DNA of 37,062 bases from Paludibacteraceae bacterium (lineage in GTDB: Bacteria; Bacteroidota; Bacteroidia; Bacteroidales; Paludibacteraceae): assembly GCA_017478225.1 (NCBI GenBank), contig JAFVDX010000012.1, positions 1 through 37,062 of the forward strand, in the 5' to 3' direction. A model generated the notes under the pieces. That model did no database searches and had not been told where the DNA came from. It was given only the letters and a program-made list of their open reading frames with translations. The translations under genes were made by a program, and so were the position numbers. Positions 17,223-25,144 of the stretch are shown piece after piece. Each line of letters opens with the position of its first letter. Position 1 is the stretch's first letter.

Positions 17223-18764
17223 ATGCCAAGTAGGCGATTTCAAAGAATCATTTATACCCCAAAATGGACTTACTTGCTGACAGACATTATTCTGTTGGCA
17301 GTGAGTTTTTTTGTTATATTACAATGGTTTCCGCTTTCAACTAATATCCCTTTTCAGAAATATTGGGAATTTTCGCTCGTATTCAGCAGCGTATGGCTCA
17401 TTTGCTCTTATTTAACACACAGATTTGTTAAGGTCAAATACATGCGCATCGGAGTGAGTATTGCACGCCTATTAGGCGCATCTGCACTCACTTTCTTTTC
17501 TATGTGGGGATATATGAATATACTTGCCAAAGGCGAGAACTACTCTATTTGGGTCTTGCTATCCATTTGGCTCGCAATGCTGATTGTAAGCATCATCTTT
17601 CTGCTTTTCTTTCACGCTTATCACTATGCCTTGTCCGAAGAAAACGACATTGAGCGCATATCTGACGACAACACACACAAAGTCCTCCATGCTCCACGAA
17701 TATATGATGAGCAACAAAAAGAAAATATCAAGCAAAGCATACAAGAGCAGACCGACTATCCAACACTGAAATATCTTGAAGAGGCCGTACCACTATATAG
17801 CAGCAACACTTATTTAGTACGCTCCTCAGAACTCTTTAACCTGCAAAAAATCAAACCATACAGGTTCGACACTATTATCAACCTCATGCCGCTTAACCAA
17901 ATTAGAGGTATCAACAAAATGTTTGGTATAGTAAACGACCGACTGCCTGACTACGGCAAATTTGTATGCTGCTTCGAACCGCAAGGGACAGTAAAACAAA
18001 AAATCCTGAAAAAGACTTTTCCACCTCTCAATTGGATTAATTATATCCTGTTTTTCTTGTATAAGCGCGTCATTCCTAAGTTGTTTATGACCTCAAGGTT
18101 ATATTACGACATAACTGAGGGCAAAAACCGAGTACTTTCTAAAGCAGAGGTATTAGGCAGACTTTGCTATTGTGGTTTTGAGATTATTGACGAGAAAAAA
18201 CGAGGCGGACTCGTATATGTAGTGGCTCAGAGAAGTTTCCACCCGCAAACAATACAAAGACGACTTTATGGTATGTTTGTCAGTTTGCCAAGGATAGGTA
18301 AAAACGGCAATCTGTTTAAGGTATATAAATTCCGCACGATGCACCCCTACGCCGAATTTTTACAAGATTATATATATAAGAAATATCATCTTGCTGCAGG
18401 TGGCAAATTCCGCCATGATATACGCATCACTACACTTGGCAGATTTATGCGTAAGACTTGGATGGACGAATGGCCAATGATCATCAACCTCATAAAAGGA
18501 GACATGAAGCCTGTAGGAGTGAGACCTATCAGCAAACAGTATTTCTCGCTCTATAGCAAAGAGTTGCAAGAAGAACGCATCAAGCACACACCGGGATTGC
18601 TCCCGCCATTCTACGCAGATATGCCTAAAACACTCGAAGAGATAGAAGCATCTGAAATGAAATATCTGACGGCATGCAATCAAAAAGGTACATTCGCAAC
18701 CGACTTTGTCTATTTCTTCAAAATAGCATATACCATAATCTTCAAACGAGCACGAAGCAAATGA
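17223..18764 (+). CDS. Membrane sugar transferase fused to a methyltransferase-like domain
   Basis: 513 residues. Four predicted membrane helices lie at about 17-36, 46-66, 79-100 and 107-132. A middle domain (about 195-340) contains DTIINLMPLNQIRG, FVCCFEPQGT and LSKAEVLGRLCYCGFEIIDE, resembling the C-terminal half of a class I methyltransferase without a clear SAM-binding glycine loop. The C-terminal domain (from about 350) matches bacterial sugar transferases: KVYKFRTMHP, RITTLGRFMRKTWMDEWPMI (Asp415-Glu416), then INLIKGDMKPVGVRP. Such enzymes move a sugar-1-phosphate to a lipid carrier at the start of capsule, exopolysaccharide or O-antigen synthesis. The usual membrane re-entrant helix before the KFRTM motif is not evident. 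The gene overlaps the next by 4 bp. Confidence 0.85.
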   Translation: MPSRRFQRIIYTPKWTYLLTDIILLAVSFFVILQWFPLSTNIPFQKYWEFSLVFSSVWLICSYLTHRFVKVKYMRIGVSIARLLGASALTFFSMWGYMNILAKGENYSIWVLLSIWLAMLIVSIIFLLFFHAYHYALSEENDIERISDDNTHKVLHAPRIYDEQQKENIKQSIQEQTDYPTLKYLEEAVPLYSSNTYLVRSSELFNLQKIKPYRFDTIINLMPLNQIRGINKMFGIVNDRLPDYGKFVCCFEPQGTVKQKILKKTFPPLNWINYILFFLYKRVIPKLFMTSRLYYDITEGKNRVLSKAEVLGRLCYCGFEIIDEKKRGGLVYVVAQRSFHPQTIQRRLYGMFVSLPRIGKNGNLFKVYKFRTMHPYAEFLQDYIYKKYHLAAGGKFRHDIRITTLGRFMRKTWMDEWPMIINLIKGDMKPVGVRPISKQYFSLYSKELQEERIKHTPGLLPPFYADMPKTLEEIEASEMKYLTACNQKGTFATDFVYFFKIAYTIIFKRARSK

Positions 18765-20620
18765 AAAAAAAGATAATTATAATCGCACTATTTACACTCA
18801 CTTTCCTCAATTTGCCTGCACAGCAACCGGAAAGCATGAGTTACACACAGATATATAGTTATTTAGATGAAATGGCTGCCGACGGACTGATACATATCAA
18901 CTCGGTCGTAAAACCATTCTCAAGACGCTTTATTGCACAGAAACTTGAAGAAATCAAACAGCAGGACTCCATACTCAACAAGCGACAAAAGCAAGAGTTG
19001 GACTTCTATCTCAACGAATTTTCTCTTGAACGAGACACTATACCTGACAATTGGGTGGAATACACCAACAGAAAGACTTTTAACCTGAGTCTTGCACAAC
19101 CCGCTTTCCATTATTTGGCTCCAAACAAAAAATTTAATATGTCCATCAAGCCTATATTAGGAATGCATGTGTATGCCAACAAAAAAGGAGCCATCTTCAA
19201 ACGATGGTACGGAGCGGAGATAAATATGGATATAGTGCACCATATCAGTATCTGGGGAAGTCTTAGAGACAACTCATGGAATGGCACATGGGCACTAAAA
19301 AAATCAGAATTTCCTGACTTCTATGTAAAAACATTGGGGCATGTCAACGGTCGTCAAGACGGAGCATTGCTCACCAAAGGCGGAGGACAAATTTATAGAG
19401 CCGACGTAGGCCCCTTCCTCAACAACCTGCCCGGACAAGAATATAAAGAAGCCACTTATGGAGGCGACTTCTCTGACTCGAAAGGAGGAGTGTCGGTTTA
19501 CGACTGGTGGGGAAGCCTTAGTTTCGAAAGAGAAAACATACAATGGGGTGATGCGTATTTGAGTTCTAACATCATATCCAATCATGCACCAGCCGTGCCA
19601 ATGATATCGCTGCACCTGACACCATGCAGATGGTTCGAATTCAACTATTTCCACGCATGGCTCAATTCTAATGTGCTCGACTCTACCAACTACTACATAG
19701 ACAACACTACCAAAGGAGATAAAAAGAACTATCGCCCACGCTCTAAATATATGGCTGCCAACATGTTCACTTTCAGCCCTATTAAAAAACTATCCTTCTC
19801 TTTTGGTAATTCAATCATTTATGCAGAAAACCACCCTAACGCGCTTTACTTTATACCTATTGCTTTTTTCAAATCGCTTGACCACTTGAATACCAAAGGC
19901 ACCAACACTGACAACCAAAACTCACAAGCCTTCTTTTCTATATCTGTAAGAAACCTCAAACACACTCATTTCTATGCATCCTTCTTTATGGATGAATTTA
20001 TGCTCAAACGCCTAAAAAAAGGCAATCCTGAGCGTAATCCTATTTCTTATTTAGTAGGGGTCAGCGTAAATAATTTCCCATTAAAGAATCTATATGTAAA
20101 AGCCGAATTTATGCGGTCGAACATAATGACATATACTCACCATACACCTGCTCTCACCTACACTTCCAATGGCTATAATATAGGTCATTATATGGGCGAC
20201 AATGCTCAGAGCATATATGCAGAAATCGGTTATAAGCCTGTTAGAGGGCTTGACTTGAGATTTACATATACAAACGAAACCAAATATAATTGCTATAAAT
20301 ATCTCTCTGGAGGCAGCAACATTATTGCGCTCAAGCCTTTTGCCGAAAAGACTTATCAAAACGATACTTTTGCCTTCAACGCTATTTATGAAGTGTTTAG
20401 CGGGTGCTATGCAATAATAAATATTTCTTACAACAACGCACGAGGATTTGCACCTCAAAGCACGCCCAATTCTGCAGAAGACAGAGGAATGTTGAGCGAT
20501 GGCACACCCATTGTTTACCAAGGAGATGAATTGGCACAATACTACCTTAATAAATTCTCACCTAAATATTTGTGGGGAAAGAATGTAACTGCAATGGTGG
20601 GCTTGAGTTTTAATTTCTAA
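18761..20620 (+). CDS. Outer-membrane beta-barrel protein, Wzi/RemB-like
   Basis: 619 residues from the ATG at 18761, whose ATGA overlaps the TGA of the sugar transferase. A longer frame opens at 18674, but the signal peptide MKKKIIIIALFTLTFLNLPA begins at 18761, so that start is chosen. After a helical N-terminal part (Tyr-rich, SYTQIYSYLDEMAADGLIHI) the protein has many amphipathic strands and ends in VTAMVGLSFNF, a typical C-terminal beta-barrel strand with terminal Phe. The layout resembles the capsule-assembly Wzi and gliding-protein RemB group of Bacteroidota. With the sugar transferase upstream, a role in displaying or exporting surface polysaccharide is plausible but inferred. Confidence 0.7.
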   Translation: MKKKIIIIALFTLTFLNLPAQQPESMSYTQIYSYLDEMAADGLIHINSVVKPFSRRFIAQKLEEIKQQDSILNKRQKQELDFYLNEFSLERDTIPDNWVEYTNRKTFNLSLAQPAFHYLAPNKKFNMSIKPILGMHVYANKKGAIFKRWYGAEINMDIVHHISIWGSLRDNSWNGTWALKKSEFPDFYVKTLGHVNGRQDGALLTKGGGQIYRADVGPFLNNLPGQEYKEATYGGDFSDSKGGVSVYDWWGSLSFERENIQWGDAYLSSNIISNHAPAVPMISLHLTPCRWFEFNYFHAWLNSNVLDSTNYYIDNTTKGDKKNYRPRSKYMAANMFTFSPIKKLSFSFGNSIIYAENHPNALYFIPIAFFKSLDHLNTKGTNTDNQNSQAFFSISVRNLKHTHFYASFFMDEFMLKRLKKGNPERNPISYLVGVSVNNFPLKNLYVKAEFMRSNIMTYTHHTPALTYTSNGYNIGHYMGDNAQSIYAEIGYKPVRGLDLRFTYTNETKYNCYKYLSGGSNIIALKPFAEKTYQNDTFAFNAIYEVFSGCYAIINISYNNARGFAPQSTPNSAEDRGMLSDGTPIVYQGDELAQYYLNKFSPKYLWGKNVTAMVGLSFNF

Positions 20621-20644
20621 AAACTACCCACACCAAGTTCTTAC

Positions 20645-21190
20645 TTATATCTGATCAACTGCCCCCGAAGATTTTTGCTGTAACGGATGTTGCTCTCGCG
20701 CCCACTTGAAGAGCGAAAGCGGCAAATGGCAATATCCGTCAGGGTGCTTGTCAAGATAGTCTTGATGATACTCTGAAGCAGGAAAATAATTCTTAAGCGG
20801 CAATAGTTCCACTGCCAATGGACGAGTAAATTTAGTCTGTTGCTCTTCAAACACTCTTTGAATTACAGCCAACTGTTCTTTGCTGGTATAATATACTCCG
20901 GTGCGATAGCGGGTACCTATGTCATGCCCCTGCCGGTTGATGGCAAGAGGGTCAATGGCTGCAAAAAACATATTCACTAAAAATTCCAAACTAACTACTG
21001 CTTCATCATATACCACCATTACCGCTTCAGCATAACCGGTCTGGTCGGTATATACTTGTTCGTATGTTGGATTTACGATTGACTCATTGCCATTAGCAAA
21101 ACCTGTTTGAGTACTTATTACACCATCTATCTGCTTAAAGAAATGCTCTGTTCCCCAAAAACATCCACCTGCAAAATAAATTGTTGACAT
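20645..21190 (-). CDS. msrA: Peptide methionine-S-sulfoxide reductase
   Basis: 181 residues. It reduces S-methionine sulfoxide in proteins, with thioredoxin as usual reductant. The catalytic motif GGCFWGTEH carries Cys10. Downstream are TGFANG (family TGYagG), VYDEAVVSLEFLV and DRQ-like RQGHDIGTRYRTGVYY, all characteristic of MsrA. There is no fused MsrB domain. The start follows the lipid kinase stop by 24 bp and has an SD-like AAGGGGG 8 nt upstream, so it is the second gene of a two-gene operon. It converges on the Wzi-like gene with a 24-bp gap. Confidence 0.97.
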   Translation of the reverse strand: MSTIYFAGGCFWGTEHFFKQIDGVISTQTGFANGNESIVNPTYEQVYTDQTGYAEAVMVVYDEAVVSLEFLVNMFFAAIDPLAINRQGHDIGTRYRTGVYYTSKEQLAVIQRVFEEQQTKFTRPLAVELLPLKNYFPASEYHQDYLDKHPDGYCHLPLSLFKWAREQHPLQQKSSGAVDQI

Positions 21191-21198
21191 TGCTAATT

Positions 21199-21205
21199 CC
21201 CCCTT
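21199..21205 (-). promoter_or_regulatory. SD-like site before msrA
   Basis: AAGGGGG on the minus strand, 8 nt before the msrA ATG, in the short gap after the lipid kinase gene. Most starts in this window lack such a site. Confidence 0.55.
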
Positions 21206-21214
21206 ATATATTGA

Positions 21215-22141
21215 TTACCTACTTATTATCATCTTTATTGCATGAGGTATAAGAGATATCTCATAAGGACCACACGCATCCACTAATATACCATCTTTTT
21301 CAAAAAGCATATAGTCATTAGTTTGAATAACTACTCTACTCGCCACAAAATTATTTATAAAACTGATTTCTTTCAGTCGCCCATTAAAAAGTTTGGGCAA
21401 AGCACGAAAAATATCTTTTATCGTCGGTTTGCTCACAAACATCGCATGAAACACTCCGTCTGTAGGGTCAGCGTCAGGGTTCTGACGGATGCCTCCGCCG
21501 GAATAAGGTCCGTTGCCTATATTCATTGTAAAGAGAGGCTTGTCGGTAGTAAATTCACCATCGGTAAGAATACGAGCAGGCACTGTCTTGTGGGTAAAAA
21601 CAGCCGAAAGAAGTCCTATGAAATAATTTATGCTATGGCTGCCAAAATACGGTTTGAGTTGTACCGCCTTCTTGCATGTCTTGCTATCTATTCCAAAACC
21701 TACAGAATTGATAAAATAATGTTTTTCCTGCTCGCCTGCTCGCGTAAGGCTTATACAACCAATATCTATAGGCACTTTTGTACCACTATTTAGAAATATA
21801 TCAATCGATCGCTTATAGTTTTTATCAAGTTGGCACCATCTGCCCCAATCATTACCCGTTCCTCTTGGGATAATACCCAACTCGATATCATCGGTTGATG
21901 ACACCTGAGCGTGCATTATTCCATCCACCACTTCCGACAAAGTGCCATCACCACCCAACACCAACAATCGTCGGCAACCTTGTTCCACCAACTGGCGGGC
22001 AATCTCGGTTGCATGAGTTGCATATTTGGTTACACGATAAACAAAATCTATATTACGCTGCTGCAAAATACGAAATAGATATAGGCGCTGCCTTCTATAT
22101 TTGCTCCCACCTGATTTAGGATTGATTATAACTGCAAGCAT
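21215..22141 (-). CDS. Diacylglycerol kinase-family lipid kinase
   Basis: 308 residues from the ATG at 22141. An in-frame ATG 13 codons upstream would add a short hydrophobic tail, but the family normally begins with the MLAVIINPKSGG strand-loop, so 22141 is chosen. The nucleotide-binding motif VLGGDGTLSEVVDGI and the later PRGTGNDWGRW are both signatures of the DAGK catalytic domain. Members phosphorylate diacylglycerol, sphingoid bases or related lipids at the membrane. The exact lipid cannot be told from sequence. Cotranscribed with msrA. The ribosomal-protein terminator (22170-22198) lies just upstream, so it needs its own promoter, which I could not identify with confidence. Confidence 0.92.
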   Translation of the reverse strand: MLAVIINPKSGGSKYRRQRLYLFRILQQRNIDFVYRVTKYATHATEIARQLVEQGCRRLLVLGGDGTLSEVVDGIMHAQVSSTDDIELGIIPRGTGNDWGRWCQLDKNYKRSIDIFLNSGTKVPIDIGCISLTRAGEQEKHYFINSVGFGIDSKTCKKAVQLKPYFGSHSINYFIGLLSAVFTHKTVPARILTDGEFTTDKPLFTMNIGNGPYSGGGIRQNPDADPTDGVFHAMFVSKPTIKDIFRALPKLFNGRLKEISFINNFVASRVVIQTNDYMLFEKDGILVDACGPYEISLIPHAIKMIISR

Positions 22142-22169
22142 AACTAACAAAATATAATATAAATAAACA

Positions 22170-22198
22170 AAGCAGGGCACACAATTGTGTCCCTGCTT
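22170..22198 (-). terminator. Terminator of the rpmB-rpmG-DUF4295 operon
   Basis: AAGCAGGG pairs with CCCTGCTT around a self-complementary ACACAATTGTGT core with one unpaired C. On the minus strand the stem is followed by TTTGTTTATTT. It lies 17 bp after the DUF4295 stop. Confidence 0.85.
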
Positions 22199-22214
22199 AT
22201 ATCTAAAAACGCAA

Positions 22215-22367
22215 TTAAGCGAAAAATTCTTTTACATTATCGTTCAAAACGATTTCTTCTTGGAAGATGTAAGCACCTGTCTTGGGGCTCTTAACCATCT
22301 TGATGCACTTCGAATGAGCACGACCTGAATTACCGGTCTGAAGTGTTGCAACCGCTTTCTTTGCCAT
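22215..22367 (-). CDS. DUF4295-family small ribosome-associated protein
   Basis: 50 residues: a basic N-terminus MAKKAVATLQTGNSGRAHSK, then CIKMVKSPKTGAYIFQEEIV and a short acidic tail ending EFFA. The VKSPKTGAY motif and position after rpmB and rpmG identify the Bacteroidota-specific DUF4295 family. My recollection is that this family corresponds to the ribosomal protein named bL38 in the Flavobacterium johnsoniae ribosome structure; that link should be confirmed. It follows rpmG after an 81-bp gap containing an 8-bp tandem repeat. A terminator comes directly after it. Confidence 0.9.
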   Translation of the reverse strand: MAKKAVATLQTGNSGRAHSKCIKMVKSPKTGAYIFQEEIVLNDNVKEFFA

Positions 22368-22376
22368 AGTTTAATC

Positions 22377-22400
22377 CAATTTGATAATTTGAAGATTTGA
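22377..22400 (-). repeat. 8-bp tandem repeat in the DUF4295 leader
   Basis: On the minus strand TCAAATCT, TCAAATTA and TCAAATTG follow one another, ending 9 bp before the ATG at 22367. Same kind of leader repeat as at pgm and alaS. Confidence 0.75.
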
Positions 22401-22448
22401 AACTGAATAAATGTAACTGATTACAAATTCTTCAAATACTAATTACTA

Positions 22449-22637
22449 TTACTTAATTTCTTTGTGAATTGTATAACGCTTCAGTATAGGGTTATACTTT
22501 TTCAACTCAAGCCTGTCAGGAGTATTCTTACGATTCTTCGTTGTGATGTAACGAGAAGTGCCGGGCATACCGCTGGCTTTGTGTTCGGTGCATTCCAAAA
22601 TTACTTGCACGCGTGCTTCTTTTGATTTCTTTGCCAT
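22449..22637 (-). CDS. rpmG: Large ribosomal subunit protein bL33
   Basis: 62 residues. The sequence [20 protein letters not shown], with [20 protein letters not shown] and a final [15 protein letters not shown], matches bL33. Only one Cys (in LECTEHK) is present, so this is the zinc-free form lacking the two CxxC pairs. It sits 17 bp after rpmB and has a canonical Shine-Dalgarno AAGGAGGA 7 nt before the ATG, rare among the genes of this window. Confidence 0.96.
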   Translation of the reverse strand: MAKKSKEARVQVILECTEHKASGMPGTSRYITTKNRKNTPDRLELKKYNPILKRYTIHKEIK

Positions 22638-22644
22638 TGTTGTG

Positions 22645-22652
22645 TCCTCCTT
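22645..22652 (-). promoter_or_regulatory. Canonical Shine-Dalgarno site of rpmG
   Basis: AAGGAGGA on the minus strand, 7 nt before the rpmG ATG. This is the strongest SD seen in the window, in an organism group where ribosomes are reported to hide the anti-SD. Confidence 0.85.
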
Positions 22653-22654
22653 TT

Positions 22655-22894
22655 TTAAGCGTAAAGATACCCCTTTTCAGCAGCATTCTTCAAGGCTGCA
22701 TCCAAGCCTATTTTGTTAATTGTACGCAGACCAGCCGCACTCACGTTTAGGCTAATCCAGCAATCCTGTTCTACCCAGTAGAACTTCTTATGGAACAAGT
22801 TCACATCAAACGTCCTCTTTGTGTGACGCTTTGAGTGTGATACATTGCATCCACCCATGGCTTTCTTGCCGGTAATTTGACAAATCTTTGACAT
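22655..22894 (-). CDS. rpmB: Large ribosomal subunit protein bL28
   Basis: 79 residues. [20 protein letters not shown], then [20 protein letters not shown] and [20 protein letters not shown] are diagnostic for bL28. First gene of the rpmB-rpmG-DUF4295 operon, with a Bacteroidota-type promoter at 22996-23027 and a leader of about 95 nt. Confidence 0.97.
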   Translation of the reverse strand: MSKICQITGKKAMGGCNVSHSKRHTKRTFDVNLFHKKFYWVEQDCWISLNVSAAGLRTINKIGLDAALKNAAEKGYLYA

Positions 22895-22995
22895 TGTATT
22901 ATAATTTTAGTTATTCTCTTTACAAAATCCACAACCTAAAGTCCTCATAATCAACCGCACAACTCAAAAGGGCATATTTCACGCCAAAATGCCTG

Positions 22996-23027
22996 CAAAA
23001 GTACAACAAAAAATTTAATTACACAAA
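22996..23027 (-). promoter_or_regulatory. Bacteroidota-type promoter of rpmB
   Basis: On the minus strand, TTTG (23024-23027) and TACTTTTG (22996-23003) are 20 bp apart. It lies between the glycosyltransferase stop and the rpmB start. Confidence 0.8.
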
Positions 23028-23051
23028 TAGCAACACCTTATTTATGTAGTT

Positions 23052-24065
23052 TTATGTCGTTTTTCGCCTTAAATAATAGTCAATCAATAAAGTAGAACGG
23101 GAAATTGATGTGGGATATTTTACTTTCACACATGCAAGATTTTCTTTTCGAATATGCTTGTATAAACCATGCAACTTATGGTAATTTACTCGCGCCTTCA
23201 ACACAGCCTTGAAATTATCTAACTGACCTGTCAGCAACATCTGAAAGGCCGCCAAATAATCAAGTAAAAAACGCAAGAAAAATACTATCCATAGTCTGTC
23301 TGATGGCAAGTTTTTATATAGCATCAACAGGTTATTCCTGAAATTCAAATATGTTTTTCTGGGGCTTGAATAGTTCAACGAACCTCCACCTACATGATAC
23401 ACTTCACTTTCCGTTACACAAGCAATCCTATATCCCCTCAATTGCATTCTCCAACATAGGTCAATCTCCTCCATGTGAGCAAAAAAATGCTTATCCAAAC
23501 CACCAAGTTGCTTATACAAATCAGTCCTTACAATCAAGCACGCCCCGCTTGCCCAAAACAAATCGTCAGATGTTTTATACTGCAAGTTGTCATACTCCAC
23601 TCTACTCAATTTTCTGCCCCTACAATAAGGATAACCCAACCAATCTATCTTCCCACCAGCAGCACCTGCATGTTCAAACTTATGCGGTTGCTCATTTATG
23701 GTTGCATACGAGAGAATTTTAGGTTGCGCCGCAGCCACATCCCGATGCTTATCCATATATTCCAATAGCGGGTCAAGCCAACACTTAGTAACCGCTACAT
23801 CGCTATTTAATAGCAACACATATTCTGAATCAACCTGAGCAATAGCCCTATTATAGCCCTCTGCAAAACCATAATTTTGGTCAAAACAAATCAAGCGAAC
23901 ATCAGGGAAAGACTCACGCAACAATAGTACGGACCTATCTGTAGAACCATTGTCGGCAACTACCACCTCAACATCTTTTTGTTGAGTAAATTCCACTACC
24001 GATGGCAAGAATTGCTCTAACCATTTCTCACCATTCCAATTCAGTATCACAACGCTACATCTCAT
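23052..24065 (-). CDS. Family 2 glycosyltransferase
   Basis: 337 residues, GT-A fold. It begins MRCSVVILNWNGEKWLEQFL, the usual GT2 first strand. VVVADNGSTDRSVLLL is the nucleotide-binding region. The metal-binding DxD position reads LLNSDVAV. HMEEIDLCWRMQLRGYRIAC is the acceptor-side ED-like motif shared with rhamnosyltransferase-type GT2 enzymes. The C-terminal part (about 250-337) has a hydrophobic stretch, WIVFFLRFLLDYLAAFQMLL, possibly a membrane-associated helix. It probably adds a sugar to a surface glycan; donor and acceptor are unknown. Its promoter at 24288-24319 implies an unusually long leader of about 220 nt. Confidence 0.92.
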   Translation of the reverse strand: MRCSVVILNWNGEKWLEQFLPSVVEFTQQKDVEVVVADNGSTDRSVLLLRESFPDVRLICFDQNYGFAEGYNRAIAQVDSEYVLLLNSDVAVTKCWLDPLLEYMDKHRDVAAAQPKILSYATINEQPHKFEHAGAAGGKIDWLGYPYCRGRKLSRVEYDNLQYKTSDDLFWASGACLIVRTDLYKQLGGLDKHFFAHMEEIDLCWRMQLRGYRIACVTESEVYHVGGGSLNYSSPRKTYLNFRNNLLMLYKNLPSDRLWIVFFLRFLLDYLAAFQMLLTGQLDNFKAVLKARVNYHKLHGLYKHIRKENLACVKVKYPTSISRSTLLIDYYLRRKTT

Positions 24066-24259
24066 CCTCTTAATAGTAGTTCCAAAAATTGATTTATATG
24101 GATTTCGTGGTTTTTTTTAGGCAAATTGTTGACTTGAGCAAGCGTACAATGCGGGTATTGTGACCGAGTGATAGTCAGCAAGATACTAAGAAAAAAACGA
24201 AAGCAAATAAAAGTTTATATCTATTCTTCCTCGGAGGCAAACTTATAAATGGTAAATTA

Positions 24260-24275
24260 TTAGAAGTGCCCTTAA
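24260..24275 (-). repeat. Mirrored leader element, copy 1 (glycosyltransferase side)
   Basis: On the minus strand TTAAGGGCACTTCTAA, beginning 12 nt after the -7 element of the glycosyltransferase promoter. It matches copy 2 at 15 of 16 positions in inverted orientation. Confidence 0.8.
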
Positions 24276-24287
24276 ATTTTTCAGCCG

Positions 24288-24319
24288 CAAAGATAATCAT
24301 TATCCAACAACCACACAAA
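24288..24319 (-). promoter_or_regulatory. Promoter of the glycosyltransferase gene
   Basis: On the minus strand TTTG (24316-24319) and TATCTTTG (24288-24295), separated by 20 bp. The -33 boxes of this and the opposing promoter are 10 bp apart. Confidence 0.78.
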
Positions 24320-24329
24320 CATTTTTCTT

Positions 24330-24361
24330 TTTGCTCATACAAACAAATTGAATTACCTTTG
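24330..24361 (+). promoter_or_regulatory. Promoter of the exonuclease gene
   Basis: TTTG at 24330-24333 and TACCTTTG at 24354-24361, separated by 20 bp. Predicted leader about 30 nt. Confidence 0.8.
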
Positions 24362-24368
24362 CAAACAA

Positions 24369-24384
24369 TTAAAGGCACTTCTAA
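24369..24384 (+). repeat. Mirrored leader element, copy 2 (exonuclease side)
   Basis: TTAAAGGCACTTCTAA, beginning 7 nt after the -7 element of the exonuclease promoter and ending 12 nt before its ATG. Inverted relative to copy 1, with one mismatch. Confidence 0.8.
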
Positions 24385-24396
24385 AAATTAAAAACT

Positions 24397-25131
24397 ATGC
24401 TTCAACAATCACTTGACAAAATTATTTTCTTTGATATTGAGACAGCACCTGTGGTAGAATCGTTTGATATGCTGTCTGAAGAAATGCAACATCTTTGGGC
24501 AGACAAATATGAACGACTGAAAGCCTACTCACCACAAAAATACGAAGATGCACCTACACCGCAGGAGGGTTGGAAAGAAGCATCTATTTATGCTGAATTT
24601 GGCAGGATAGTGTGTATCTCTGTTGGCATTTGCTATATGAAAGACCGCGAGTGGCACCTAAGAACCAAATCATTCTGCGGCACTGACGAAAAACAAATAC
24701 TAATTGATTTTCTGGAATTGCTCGGCAGATTTATGGTATCACCATATCACAATTTATGCGGACACAATATTAAAGAATTTGATGTGCCGTATGTGTGCCG
24801 ACGGGCAATAATCAATGGTTTAGGACTGCCAGATTGCCTTAATATAGCAGGGAAAAAGCCATGGGAAGTAAGATTCATAGACACTATGGAATTATGGAAA
24901 TTTGGCGATTATAAATCATTTACCTCACTAAAAACTCTTACCGCACTTTTTGGTATTCCAACCCCTAAAGATGATATTGACGGCTCACAGGTAGCCTATG
25001 TTTACTACAAAGAAAAAGACATAGAGCGAATTTCAGTCTATTGCCAAAAAGATGTTGTTGCCACCACCCAGGTCTTTCTACACCTGATGAATGAGCCTCA
25101 TATACGCCCCGAAAATATTGAAAAAGCATAA
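24397..25131 (+). CDS. Predicted 3'-5' exonuclease (PolB exonuclease-like, DEDDy)
   Basis: 244 residues. The exonuclease motifs of the DEDD superfamily are complete: FFDIETAP (Asp13, Glu15), GHNIKEFD (Asp129), and the third motif YCQKDV with Tyr215 and Asp219, which makes it the DEDDy type. This fits the family of stand-alone proteins related to the proofreading domain of family B DNA polymerases. There is no polymerase domain. Likely cytoplasmic, acting on DNA or RNA 3' ends. The specific substrate is not known for this family. It is transcribed alone from its own promoter. The next feature downstream is a tRNA with its own promoter. Confidence 0.88.
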   Translation: MLQQSLDKIIFFDIETAPVVESFDMLSEEMQHLWADKYERLKAYSPQKYEDAPTPQEGWKEASIYAEFGRIVCISVGICYMKDREWHLRTKSFCGTDEKQILIDFLELLGRFMVSPYHNLCGHNIKEFDVPYVCRRAIINGLGLPDCLNIAGKKPWEVRFIDTMELWKFGDYKSFTSLKTLTALFGIPTPKDDIDGSQVAYVYYKEKDIERISVYCQKDVVATTQVFLHLMNEPHIRPENIEKA

Positions 25132-25144
25132 AATTAATTTTTTA

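Larger units (their letters stand above)
24066..24396. other. Intergenic region with divergent promoters and a long leader
   Basis: A 331-bp gene-free region. From right to left it holds the exonuclease promoter and its short leader, a 10-bp gap, the glycosyltransferase promoter, and then about 220 nt of untranslated leader. The leader contains no convincing ORF: the only open frame starts inside the promoter. A mirrored 16-bp element flanks the two promoters (separate entries). Confidence 0.75.

Noticed and set aside
18674..18760. Upstream extension of the Wzi/RemB-like protein
   Set aside because: It would overlap the sugar transferase gene by 91 bp and bury the signal peptide behind 29 polar residues. 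The ATGA overlap at 18761 is the normal coupled start.
24276..24368. Classical invertible on/off promoter
   Set aside because: Both promoters lie inside the inverted repeats, so inversion would swap rather than switch off expression. Kept only as a minor alternative within the finding.
24175..24378. 67-residue minus-strand frame in the 331-bp intergenic region
   Set aside because: It overlaps both promoters. Its usable internal ATG lies upstream of the -7 element that would transcribe it, and the product resembles nothing. Treated as chance.
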